This document shows, piece after piece, positions 31,290 through 39,780 of a DNA stretch of 64,000 nt (position 1 is the first letter of the stretch; every line of letters begins with the position of its first letter). Position numbers and translations under genes: made by a program. A model generated the notes under the pieces. The model was not told where the DNA came from and did not search any database. It worked only from the letters and a program-made list of their open reading frames with translations. Source of the DNA: Paludibacteraceae bacterium (lineage in GTDB: Bacteria; Bacteroidota; Bacteroidia; Bacteroidales; Paludibacteraceae); assembly GCA_024401475.1 (NCBI GenBank), contig JAKSKZ010000005.1:1-64000 (forward strand), in the 5' to 3' direction.

Positions 31290-32309
31290 GTGAAGGGAAA
31301 AATAAGAGTCTTTGAAGGCTTTGCCGGTTATGGAGGGGCTTCATTTGGATTAAAACGACTGAAAGAGAATATTCCAGAAATTGAGTGTGAAGTTATTGGC
31401 TATTCTGAATTCGACAAGTTTGCCTCAAAACTTTTTGATGCTAATCACAAAGATGCAAACGGCAACCCATTCAAAAATTGGGGTGATATAACTAAAATCG
31501 ATCCAAATGAATTGCCTGACTTTGATATGTTCATGGGGGGATTCCCTTGCCAACCATTTTCGTCAGCTGGAATGCAAATGGGAATAGAGGATCCATATGG
31601 ACGAGGTGCGATGTTAGGGCATATTATAAGAATATGCAAGGTTAAGAAGCCTAAGTACTTATTCCTTGAAAACGTGAAAGGATTTACGCATGGCAAGTTC
31701 CAGCCAATACACGATCAATTAGTAAAGGATTTAAGAGAAATGGGCTATGGAGAGAATCCTCTTCATAAGGCTGTCCTTAACACAAAGGATTATGGTATTC
31801 CACAAAATCGAGAACGACTCTGGATGTTTGCTCGTTTAGGTGGGCTCCCAGAAGGTTTTTCAATGACACCAGAGAAACAAGAAAACGACATGCGTCTCGG
31901 TGATTTCCTCGATTATAATCCGGAACCGTACCTATATCTTTCTAATGCTCAAATTGCACATTTAAAAGAGAAACATCATATTGATTCATTCATTGTTGAT
32001 GCTCCACTTTGTTTTGACGTTTACAATAAAAAAATAAAAAAAGACGGATTTAGCATAACTATTACTCAGCCCGAACATAATAGTTTGCGTGTAATAGAAG
32101 TTCCAAAAAATGATGGAAAAGAAATCGTTCGTAAAATGTCCATTCATGAACAATTCCGTCTTATGGGCTTCCGCATTTCTAGAGATTTGAAAGACGTAGA
32201 GATTGATTTCGATGGACAATCTTATTCTCAACTTTCAAAGAGAGCAGGCAATGGATGGGATGTCAATCTAGTCGGAATATTATTAACGCATATATTTAGA
32301 CAGTTATGA
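31290..32309 (+). CDS. DNA (cytosine-5) methyltransferase
   Basis: A C5-cytosine methyltransferase of 339 residues from GTG 31290; the SAM-binding motif I begins at once (RVFEGFAGYGGASFGLKRL), so the in-frame TTG at 31209, inside the hairpin, is unlikely. Catalytic motif IV GGFPCQPFSSAG at about 83-94, motif VI ENVKGF at about 127, motif VIII PQNRERLW at about 171. The target-recognition region is short. Overlap with the McrB-like gene (ATGA) makes a modification/restriction operon with the two genes downstream. It would protect host sites. Confidence 0.9.
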   Translation: MKGKIRVFEGFAGYGGASFGLKRLKENIPEIECEVIGYSEFDKFASKLFDANHKDANGNPFKNWGDITKIDPNELPDFDMFMGGFPCQPFSSAGMQMGIEDPYGRGAMLGHIIRICKVKKPKYLFLENVKGFTHGKFQPIHDQLVKDLREMGYGENPLHKAVLNTKDYGIPQNRERLWMFARLGGLPEGFSMTPEKQENDMRLGDFLDYNPEPYLYLSNAQIAHLKEKHHIDSFIVDAPLCFDVYNKKIKKDGFSITITQPEHNSLRVIEVPKNDGKEIVRKMSIHEQFRLMGFRISRDLKDVEIDFDGQSYSQLSKRAGNGWDVNLVGILLTHIFRQL

Positions 32310-34036
32310 ATATAGATCTAGGCTCTTTGGCTTTTGGGTCATACCTAGAAGAAGGCACAGGAACGCCTTCTTGGGGAACGGCTTTGGGACAATCTCGTCC
32401 AGAGTACTATATCACTCGTGAAGGGGCTGATGAATTACTTGTTGGTATGTTATATTCATCAGTACCTCTCGATGAAGTTAGCCTGCCTCTTGGAAAAGGA
32501 GGCAAAGTGTTTTCTTGCGATGAAGCCGGTACAATTCAACTTGCTTCAGTATTTCATAAAGTCTATGTAAATGGCTTAAAAGTTCCTTATCCTTTCATTA
32601 TCGTACTTCAAAAGGAAGATTCTGAAAGCCATAATGGTAGAAGAGGTATCAAATATACAGATAAAGCAACTTATAAGGATGGCGAAACGACTTATACCAA
32701 TGCAAGGTTTTTTGAAATAGTACGCAGTCTGTTTGGCTTAGCAGATAATGCTTGTTGGTTTGTTTATGATATTTCTGTACAGAATTATGAAGAATTGTAT
32801 CTTAAAGCTGTATTTGTAAATAAAGAGGAAAGTGAAGAGTATGTAAATTCACGAGGAAGAAGTGAGGAATGGACAAAGCTTATTGAGGAGTCTGGTGATT
32901 CATATGCCAAGATCTATAGTCATTCTATTAGTGTGACAACAGATTTAGAATCATCCCCCTATCGCCCTTACCTCACCGCCCTCCGTACCAAGCCATTCCT
33001 TCTTCTCGCAGGAATTTCAGGAACGGGTAAGAGCCGAATTGTGAGGGAGTTGGCTCGTGCGTGCTGGCAACCTACAGATGATGAATACAAGGCTCATAAG
33101 CCTCGCAATTTTGAAATGGTACAGGTGAAGCCTAACTGGCATGATAGTTCGGAGTTGATAGGCTATGTGAGCCGTATTGGCGAGAAGCCTGAGTTTGTAG
33201 CGGGAGATTTCTTGAAGTTCGTGGCTAAGGCGTGGAGCGAACCTACAGTGCCTTATTTCCTCTGCTTGGACGAAATGAATCTGGCTCCTGTGGAACAGTA
33301 TTTTGCTGAATATCTTTCGGTTATTGAGAGTCGTAAACTGGAGGATGGGAAGATAGTGACGGACCCATTGTTGAAGAAAGAGGTGCAAGAGTGGTATCTT
33401 ACTTTGGTGAGTACGCTAACGAATGATGAAAATCTTCATGAGCAATTTTTGAATGAAGGCATCTCCATCCCGCAAAACCTCTTTGTGGTCGGTACTGTCA
33501 ATATGGATGAGACAACGTTTAGTTTTAGTCGCAAGGTACTTGACCGTGCTATGACTATCGAGATGAACGAAGTGGATTTGAATGGTGGTTTGGAAGAAAA
33601 TGCAGCCAGCGAGTTTGGGTATATAGGTCCTAAAGACGAAGAACCAAGTGTCCTCATTCCGTTCGCAGTAGAGGGTAAGGATGTCTATTCAGCCAATAAA
33701 GACTTGTGTGACAAGGTGATAGAATATCTACAAGCGGTAAATGCTGTACTCGACAAGACACCTTTCAAGATAGCCTACCGAACTCGTAACGAGTTCTTGG
33801 TCTATGCCGTGTGCCGTGGTGAAGAATACTTGAACAATGCTCTCGATGAGATGACCTCTATGAAGATATTGAGTCGTATTGAGGGTGATGCGGATAAAAC
33901 AGAACGGGTATTGAATGATTTGGATGATCTTTTGAAAAAGGCGTTTGAAGGTATGGAAAAGAGCGATTCTCTTGCAAAGATTGATGAGATGAAGGAGAAG
34001 TTGAAACGTACGCAATATACATCGTTTTGGAGTTAG
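32306..34036 (+). CDS. McrB-like AAA+ NTPase (restriction subunit)
   Basis: A protein of 576 residues. The N-terminal ~210 residues are a DNA-recognition-type region without a named motif (YGxxFEIVRSLFGLADNACW-like segment, with a DUF3578 feel). The AAA+ domain has Walker A GISGTGKSRIV at about residue 235, Walker B CLDEMNLAPVEQYFAEYLS at about 320 and the sensor VGTVNMDETTFSFSRKVLDR at about 395, all typical of McrB. It would translocate on DNA by NTP hydrolysis and activate the nuclease encoded at 34155. Confidence 0.88.
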   Translation: MNIDLGSLAFGSYLEEGTGTPSWGTALGQSRPEYYITREGADELLVGMLYSSVPLDEVSLPLGKGGKVFSCDEAGTIQLASVFHKVYVNGLKVPYPFIIVLQKEDSESHNGRRGIKYTDKATYKDGETTYTNARFFEIVRSLFGLADNACWFVYDISVQNYEELYLKAVFVNKEESEEYVNSRGRSEEWTKLIEESGDSYAKIYSHSISVTTDLESSPYRPYLTALRTKPFLLLAGISGTGKSRIVRELARACWQPTDDEYKAHKPRNFEMVQVKPNWHDSSELIGYVSRIGEKPEFVAGDFLKFVAKAWSEPTVPYFLCLDEMNLAPVEQYFAEYLSVIESRKLEDGKIVTDPLLKKEVQEWYLTLVSTLTNDENLHEQFLNEGISIPQNLFVVGTVNMDETTFSFSRKVLDRAMTIEMNEVDLNGGLEENAASEFGYIGPKDEEPSVLIPFAVEGKDVYSANKDLCDKVIEYLQAVNAVLDKTPFKIAYRTRNEFLVYAVCRGEEYLNNALDEMTSMKILSRIEGDADKTERVLNDLDDLLKKAFEGMEKSDSLAKIDEMKEKLKRTQYTSFWS

Positions 34037-34064
34037 TAATTAATTGAGAATAAATTGTTTACAT

Positions 34065-34113
34065 GATTCTATTACGAGAATTTGAATTTTTTTCAGTTTT
34101 GCGTAATAGAATC
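34065..34113. repeat. 12-bp inverted repeat between the two restriction genes
   Basis: GATTCTATTACG (34065-34076) and CGTAATAGAATC (34102-34113), a perfect inverted repeat with a 25-nt T-rich loop in the 118-bp gap. It could be a processing or attenuation hairpin, or an operator. Confidence 0.6.
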
Positions 34114-34154
34114 GTGTTGTTATGAAGTTATAATGGCTTTTGAATAGTTAACTT

Positions 34155-36284
34155 ATGGATTTACTTACCATCAAACATACTGATTTCAAACTCTACATTG
34201 AGTGTGGAAAGTTCGATGCCATCTATGGCAAGGCAAAGGGAAACATTCAAGAGGAGAATCTTACCTCACGCTACACCTGGAGCGATGGGGTGGAGTCAGT
34301 GTCGTTGGATGGAGTGGGTGAAATTACGCAAGGACAATCCGCAAAGGCGATGTTTTTCGACAATGCGGACTATTCGGTGTGGGTGGATTTTGAAGAGGGA
34401 ATAAAAAATGTTCGGTATCTCTCTGCACGAGTTGACGACAATGAACATTTTAAGTTTAGACATAGTGTGCTGTCGGGATTCCTCAATTATGGCAATGACG
34501 TAGGACTGAGCGAGATTCGCTTCTCGTATGAGTTAAAAGGTGAGCAAAAAGAATTTTTCTTTGGCTATGAAGTGCTCTCCACCAAGTTAGACTATCACTC
34601 TCATTGGAAGAAAATCATTGCCGATATTGAGGAGGAATATCGTATGTTGTCGCTTGATTATTTGCGACGCACTTGCCATAGTTTCAGCGAAGGTTCGGGA
34701 GATAGTTTTGATTTGATATGGTGGAATGTTTTTCAAAGTGTGCAAGCTCAATTTATTGGTGTGTGCAAAAACATAATAGAACGTCCTCGCCATCGGTTGC
34801 GGGCGCATCAGGAGTATAAACGAGCAGACAAAATCCGAAGATTCACGCCTCAGTTAGAGCAAGAGTTTGCCGAACATAGGCGGGAGTCTGGACATTTGTA
34901 TGTAGTGCAAGAACAGGAGAATTCTAACAATACGTTCGAAAATCGGTTCTTGAAACATACGTTGCATTTTATTGCAAAGAAGTTCGATGATCTACTGCAG
35001 AGGGTGAATCGATTCAATCAGTTGTCAGATAACCAGCGAGATGAATTTGAAAAACAGGGAAAGCAACTGAGCCATTTGATGAAAAATCCCTTCTTTCGCA
35101 CCGTAGGTAAGTTCGAAGGTCTGAGACAAGAATCCCTAATATTGCAAAACGACACCAATTATTCTAAAATCTATAGAACAAGCATATTGTTGCGTAAGTC
35201 GTTCTCTCTCAATGAGGGAATGTATCGAATGGAAACCAAGGATATTGCGACGCTTTATGAAATATGGTGTTTCATCCAAGTTTCACGTATTGTGAAAAAG
35301 TTGATGGGTGACGAAGTGAAAATGTCGCACCCTAATCGTATGGAGATGAGTAGTTCATTTGTTTATGAATTGGGTAAGGGAGAACATTCTCGCATTTTGT
35401 TCGAAAAAGGTAATGTGCAGTTAGCGGAGCTTATCTATAATCCGAAAAACGATCAGGATACTCATTATGGAGAAGATTCATTGTCTATTCAAAATTTAGT
35501 TTCTCCTACTGTGCCGCAGAAACCGGACATTGTTTTGCAGTTGACGAAAAACGACATAGACAGTGGCATGAAGATGACATATTTGTTTGATGCGAAGTAT
35601 AGGATTGCAGGTAAAGAACAGGGGGCAGATATTCCTCCGGATGATGCTATCAATCAGATGCATCGCTATAGAGATGCTATCTACTATAAACAAAGTGATG
35701 ATCGATTGCGAAAAGAGGTTATCGGAGGCTATATCCTTTTCCCTGGAGCAGGAGAGAAGACAAAAATAGAACAATCTAAATATTATAAGTCGATTGGAGA
35801 AGTCAATATTGGTGCGTTTCCTTTACGTCCTGATGATGGCGAAAGCAAAGATCTTTTGGTCGAGTTTATTGACGGATTGTTGAGTAAACAGGCTTCTACC
35901 ATAGTTCGAGAAGTCATACCGCAAAAAGGAACGGAGATTGCAGTACATGATAGGGTCTTGGTAGGTTTCGTGAAACGAGATGTTGAAAAGTTTGAAAAAG
36001 GCGAGGCAAACATCTATTACACAGGCCCTAAGTTCCCAACTACAATTCCGTTGGACAATCTGCATCTATTTGCTCCGTACATAAAAGAGAAAGGCATTCG
36101 TGATGTCTATGAAATTAAGAAAATTCGCACTATCACGAGTAGTGAAGCGAAGGGAGAGGAAGCGGGAGACGATTTGCGTTTGGCTTTTGAATTGGGCAAA
36201 CGTATAAGAACCTTTGACTCGTATAAACCGCATGATTTGACGATTTCCTATACTTTTAGCGATACGCTTCTGTCTGAACTGTAA
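34155..36284 (+). CDS. DUF2357 / PD-(D/E)XK nuclease (McrC-like partner)
   Basis: A protein of 709 residues. The N-terminal and middle parts fit DUF2357 proteins (EQENSNNTFENRFLKHTLHF, ATLYEIWCFIQVSRIVKKL). The C-terminal part has a nuclease core: PDIVLQL at about 457 and the DAKYRI motif at about 479, i.e. PD...DxK. The C-terminal 200 residues (AYIKEKGIRDVYEI, ITSSEAKGEEAGDDLRLAFE) end in a beta-rich tail. Pairing of an McrB-like NTPase with a DUF2357 nuclease and a C5 methyltransferase recalls BsuMI-like and LlaJI-like systems. Confidence 0.82.
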   Translation: MDLLTIKHTDFKLYIECGKFDAIYGKAKGNIQEENLTSRYTWSDGVESVSLDGVGEITQGQSAKAMFFDNADYSVWVDFEEGIKNVRYLSARVDDNEHFKFRHSVLSGFLNYGNDVGLSEIRFSYELKGEQKEFFFGYEVLSTKLDYHSHWKKIIADIEEEYRMLSLDYLRRTCHSFSEGSGDSFDLIWWNVFQSVQAQFIGVCKNIIERPRHRLRAHQEYKRADKIRRFTPQLEQEFAEHRRESGHLYVVQEQENSNNTFENRFLKHTLHFIAKKFDDLLQRVNRFNQLSDNQRDEFEKQGKQLSHLMKNPFFRTVGKFEGLRQESLILQNDTNYSKIYRTSILLRKSFSLNEGMYRMETKDIATLYEIWCFIQVSRIVKKLMGDEVKMSHPNRMEMSSSFVYELGKGEHSRILFEKGNVQLAELIYNPKNDQDTHYGEDSLSIQNLVSPTVPQKPDIVLQLTKNDIDSGMKMTYLFDAKYRIAGKEQGADIPPDDAINQMHRYRDAIYYKQSDDRLRKEVIGGYILFPGAGEKTKIEQSKYYKSIGEVNIGAFPLRPDDGESKDLLVEFIDGLLSKQASTIVREVIPQKGTEIAVHDRVLVGFVKRDVEKFEKGEANIYYTGPKFPTTIPLDNLHLFAPYIKEKGIRDVYEIKKIRTITSSEAKGEEAGDDLRLAFELGKRIRTFDSYKPHDLTISYTFSDTLLSEL

Positions 36285-36470
36285 TTCCTCGAATCTGATG
36301 TTGCTGAAAAGGTGGACGAAGTGTATTGTTTGAGCTGAAATATACGCATAAAACAGTGGATGCTCCATAAAAAGGTGGTCTTAGTCCACCTTTTTGAATG
36401 TAAAATAGTGTTTGTTTGAATTACCTTTTCAAATAAACGGAAGTAAGATTAAGATATGAAGTATTCAACT

Positions 36471-37418
36471 TTAATCCTCATCCCTTTCAATGAATGGCAA
36501 TTCAAGGTATTTCCCATCTCGATGAGGGATCTTCTTGGCGTAGTTATATTTATGTAAATCTCTCAAATAATGTATTTCTTTTCGGTCTGTTTTCTCTTTA
36601 GAGGCTTTTGTTAGTGATGGAAAGTCTGTTGAGAAGCAGCGCAAACTGATATAATAATCGTCCCCATCAAAAAAGAGTTCAATAGTATCTTTAGGAATGT
36701 CATCATTAAAGCCTTGGGTAAGTTGCAACAGATTACTACTTTCACTAAAGACGTAAAGAGGATAATAATCATAATAATGAGTTTGTCGATTTTCTAATAT
36801 GAATAGTGCTGAATCCACAAAAAGCTTATAATATCGATAAAAGGAGTCCCTTGGTTCTGTGTCGCCAATATAAAATGTCTTGAAAATTTCATACAAACCA
36901 TTCCATTTAGCATCCACCTTCTCGATTCCAATGTTTTGGTAAATAGTGTCGATCCCGAAATTGTAGGTTTTGTAGCGGGATCTGTCGTTGGTGTAGATAC
37001 CATTTCCCTCTTCGTACCAATAACTTGGGACTTTCCACCGGCAACAATTTTCGTCGATGAGGGTTGCCTCATAGCAATATTTTTCATCGTTTGCTATAAC
37101 CTCTATAATACGTTTATCGTTACTCTTTTGGTCTTTACAAATCAGTCGTACATCGTAATCCATATCATCATAACAAAATATAGTATCGTTCGAAACGACA
37201 ATATACTTGTAGGGGTGAACGGTGGTGTCATTACCTTCGATGTGTAGTTGCCACCATTCGTCTGGGAACTCATTTGCAGAATGTACGATGGTCGGACTTG
37301 CCTCATTCTTTGCATATTCTTCTCCTGATTGTGACTGCGAACATTCTTTGTTTGAGTCGTTACAACTTATTGACAATAAGACGATTCCGATAAGTGCTAT
37401 AAGTTCCTTTAATCGCAT
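36471..37418 (-). CDS. putative immunity lipoprotein 3 (duplicate)
   Basis: A lipoprotein of 315 residues (lipobox LLSISC, Cys near residue 19). Its first ~170 residues are almost identical to the upstream neighbour 37473-38429 and its C-terminal third differs. Mature part: EFPDEWWQLHIEGNDTTVHP, VSNDTIFCYDDMDYDVRLIC. No family recognised. It is the last gene of the minus-strand run starting with the DUF4280 effector, so a periplasmic immunity role is likely. The divergent C-terminus is the probable specificity part. Confidence 0.55.
   Translation of the reverse strand: MRLKELIALIGIVLLSISCNDSNKECSQSQSGEEYAKNEASPTIVHSANEFPDEWWQLHIEGNDTTVHPYKYIVVSNDTIFCYDDMDYDVRLICKDQKSNDKRIIEVIANDEKYCYEATLIDENCCRWKVPSYWYEEGNGIYTNDRSRYKTYNFGIDTIYQNIGIEKVDAKWNGLYEIFKTFYIGDTEPRDSFYRYYKLFVDSALFILENRQTHYYDYYPLYVFSESSNLLQLTQGFNDDIPKDTIELFFDGDDYYISLRCFSTDFPSLTKASKEKTDRKEIHYLRDLHKYNYAKKIPHRDGKYLELPFIERDED
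36907..37389 (-). repeat. near-identical 480-bp block shared with 37915-38397
   Basis: Comparison by eye at an offset of 1008 bp shows essentially one mismatch (aaatAgtgtc against aaatGgtgtc) across the block, while flanking parts of the same genes differ at many positions. This points to a recent duplication or gene conversion limited to the N-terminal coding half. Confidence 0.75.
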
Positions 37419-37472
37419 AGTATTTTTAATTTATTCATCGGCAATAACCTCTTTCCAAAGCGTTTCGTCCCA

Positions 37473-38429
37473 TCAATCCTCCTCATCCCTTTCAATGAAT
37501 GGCAATTCAAGGTATTCCCCATCTCGATGAGGGATTTTCTTGGCGTATTGGTATTTAAATTTATCCCTTAAAAAGTATATATATTCCCGATAAACTTGCT
37601 TTTTGGAAAATTTTGTCAAGGAAGGGATGTCACTTGTAAAGAATTGACAATCAACATAATAGTCTTCTCCGTCAAAAAGAACTTCGAGACAAGTGTCTTT
37701 TGGAACACCGTCATTAAAACCTTGGGTGAATTGTAACCTATTTTCACTTTCATTAAACACATAAAGAGAGAAAAGGTCATCATAATAAGGATGGCGATTT
37801 TCGAATACAAAAAGTGCCGAATCAATAAAAACCCTATAATACCGATCGTAGGTGTCTTTAGGCTCTGTATCATTAATATAGATGGTTTTCATAAATTCGT
37901 ATGCGCCCCACCATTTAGCCTCCACCTTCTCGATTCCAATGTTTTGGTAAATGGTGTCGATCCCGAAATTGTAGGTTTTGTAGCGGGATCTGTCGTTGGT
38001 GTAGATACCATTTCCCTCTTCGTACCAATAACTTGGGACTTTCCACCGGCAACAATTTTCGTCGATGAGGGTTGCCTCATAGCAATATTTTTCATCGTTT
38101 GCTATAACCTCTATAATACGTTTATCGTTACTCTTTTGGTCTTTACAAATCAGTCGTACATCGTAATCCATATCATCATAACAAAATATAGTATCGTTCG
38201 AAACGACAATATACTTGTAGGGGTGAACGGTGGTGTCATTACCTTCGATGTGTAGTTGCCACCATTCGTCTGGGAACTCATTTGCAGAATGTACGATGGT
38301 CGGACTTGCCTCATTCTTTGCATATTCTTCTCCTGATTGTGACTGCGAACATTCTTTGTTTGAGTCGTTACAACTTATTGACAATAAGACGACTCCGACA
38401 AGTGTTGTAAATTTCTTTAGTAGCTGCAT
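37473..38429 (-). CDS. putative immunity lipoprotein 2 (duplicate)
   Basis: A lipoprotein of 318 residues, paralogue of 36471-37418 with the same signal peptide region (VVLLSISCNDSNKECSQ) and an almost identical N-terminal half. The C-terminal part (SLYVFNESENRLQFTQGFND, VDCQFFTSDIPSLTKFSKKQ) is related but clearly diverged. The two share the exact C-terminal motif KKIPHRDGxYLELPFIERDE. It is 12 bp from the gene upstream, so part of the same transcript. Confidence 0.55.
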   Translation of the reverse strand: MQLLKKFTTLVGVVLLSISCNDSNKECSQSQSGEEYAKNEASPTIVHSANEFPDEWWQLHIEGNDTTVHPYKYIVVSNDTIFCYDDMDYDVRLICKDQKSNDKRIIEVIANDEKYCYEATLIDENCCRWKVPSYWYEEGNGIYTNDRSRYKTYNFGIDTIYQNIGIEKVEAKWWGAYEFMKTIYINDTEPKDTYDRYYRVFIDSALFVFENRHPYYDDLFSLYVFNESENRLQFTQGFNDGVPKDTCLEVLFDGEDYYVDCQFFTSDIPSLTKFSKKQVYREYIYFLRDKFKYQYAKKIPHRDGEYLELPFIERDEED

Positions 38430-38441
38430 AGCATTTCTAAA

Positions 38442-39779
38442 TTATTCATCTGCATGAGGGTATTCAAAATCCCATGGGGCAAGAACACCTTTGTCATTAT
38501 AGAAACGAGGGTCGTTCTTTATGGAAGCGAGGAGTTGTTGCATGTTGGGCAGGCCATATCCGTTGTTTCTTTCGATTTCATAAAACACTTCGTGGCTACG
38601 GAAGATGACATTCCAAAAGCTATTGGGGATATCCACACCGATGGCATGCATGCGCACATCGCCATAATCAATATTTCCGTCTATGAATTTTAAATAGACA
38701 GGATAGATGTAGTTGGTGATGTGGGCGATGACCTCGCAACTCTCCTTAAATGTTAACTCTCGGGAGAACGTGAGTTCTTCTCCATGAGAGGGAACATGTT
38801 CCTCGTTGTCCTCATCGTTGTTATCTTTAAATGTCGGATAATAATCGTATATAGCAGGCGGAGCATATTTATATAGTTCATTTTCAGCCCAATAAAAATA
38901 TTCAGAATTTTCAGCCGTAGAAAGTTCTTCCATTGTTTTCAGCAGGCCATCCATGATTTTTATTCTTCCTTCGGGATAGAAGTGAACCACAGAGAAAGGT
39001 TGGTCATGTAGCGAATAGTTGAATCCATCTATGATATCGCCCAAAAGCGCTTTGTTGAGTTCCATGTCGCCATCGTATCCAAAATTCGTAATCAAATGAG
39101 TCATGAAGTAGATGTCGTTCTTGAGCAACCAAACTCTTGAGGCCTTGCTCTCGTTGAAGATGTAGTTGTTCCAATGATAGTAGAGGTCGATATTGGATAT
39201 GCTTATATCTTCATTGCAACAAGTGAAGTTTGCCCAGGTGGAGTCGCTGAGGGAGGCTTTGGGGATATAATTATCGTTATCGTCAAACCAAATGCGTACC
39301 AAGCTATTATGCATGATAGTTTTTGCGGATCTTGAGATCCAGAAATTTTCAAAATCCTCTGGTTGAGCTACAATGACAGTGTTTATACTAAAATCGCGCC
39401 ATAGCATATCTTTGGGGAAGTCTCTAACTTCATCATAACCAAAGACTTCCTTTAGTCGTCTATCGAATTTTTCGTCAGATATCAGCAGATTTCTAAGGTT
39501 GTAGTATTGTGAACTCAATTCTATTTTTGCATCAAATTCTTTAGCCGTAAAAACATCTTTTGAATAATATGGGACTTCATTGTTAACCGTTGTGTCGTAT
39601 CTAAGTTGGATGTACTTTTGTATGAGGCTTTGTTGAGCAGCGGTCAAACTATTTCTTTCCGATTCTACCTTTGTGGTTGTCATTGTTATTTCATTTTGGT
39701 TCTCTTTTACTTTTTTTTTCTCTTCTGCGCAGTTGCAGCAGCCAATAACTATTAGCAGTGTGTAAATTAGTTTATCCAT
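38442..39779 (-). CDS. putative immunity lipoprotein 1
   Basis: A protein of 445 residues with a short lipoprotein signal (LIVIGCCNC). The mature part begins with a Lys/Glu-rich linker (AEEKKKVKENQNE) and is largely helical, with LTAAQQSLIQKYIQLRYDTT and YYHWNNYIFNESKASRVWLL. No domain recognised. It starts 1 bp before the stop region of the DUF4280 effector (39781), the tightest position, so it is the first candidate for the cognate immunity protein against a periplasm-acting wall hydrolase. Confidence 0.55.
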   Translation of the reverse strand: MDKLIYTLLIVIGCCNCAEEKKKVKENQNEITMTTTKVESERNSLTAAQQSLIQKYIQLRYDTTVNNEVPYYSKDVFTAKEFDAKIELSSQYYNLRNLLISDEKFDRRLKEVFGYDEVRDFPKDMLWRDFSINTVIVAQPEDFENFWISRSAKTIMHNSLVRIWFDDNDNYIPKASLSDSTWANFTCCNEDISISNIDLYYHWNNYIFNESKASRVWLLKNDIYFMTHLITNFGYDGDMELNKALLGDIIDGFNYSLHDQPFSVVHFYPEGRIKIMDGLLKTMEELSTAENSEYFYWAENELYKYAPPAIYDYYPTFKDNNDEDNEEHVPSHGEELTFSRELTFKESCEVIAHITNYIYPVYLKFIDGNIDYGDVRMHAIGVDIPNSFWNVIFRSHEVFYEIERNNGYGLPNMQQLLASIKNDPRFYNDKGVLAPWDFEYPHADE

Positions 39780-39780
39780 T

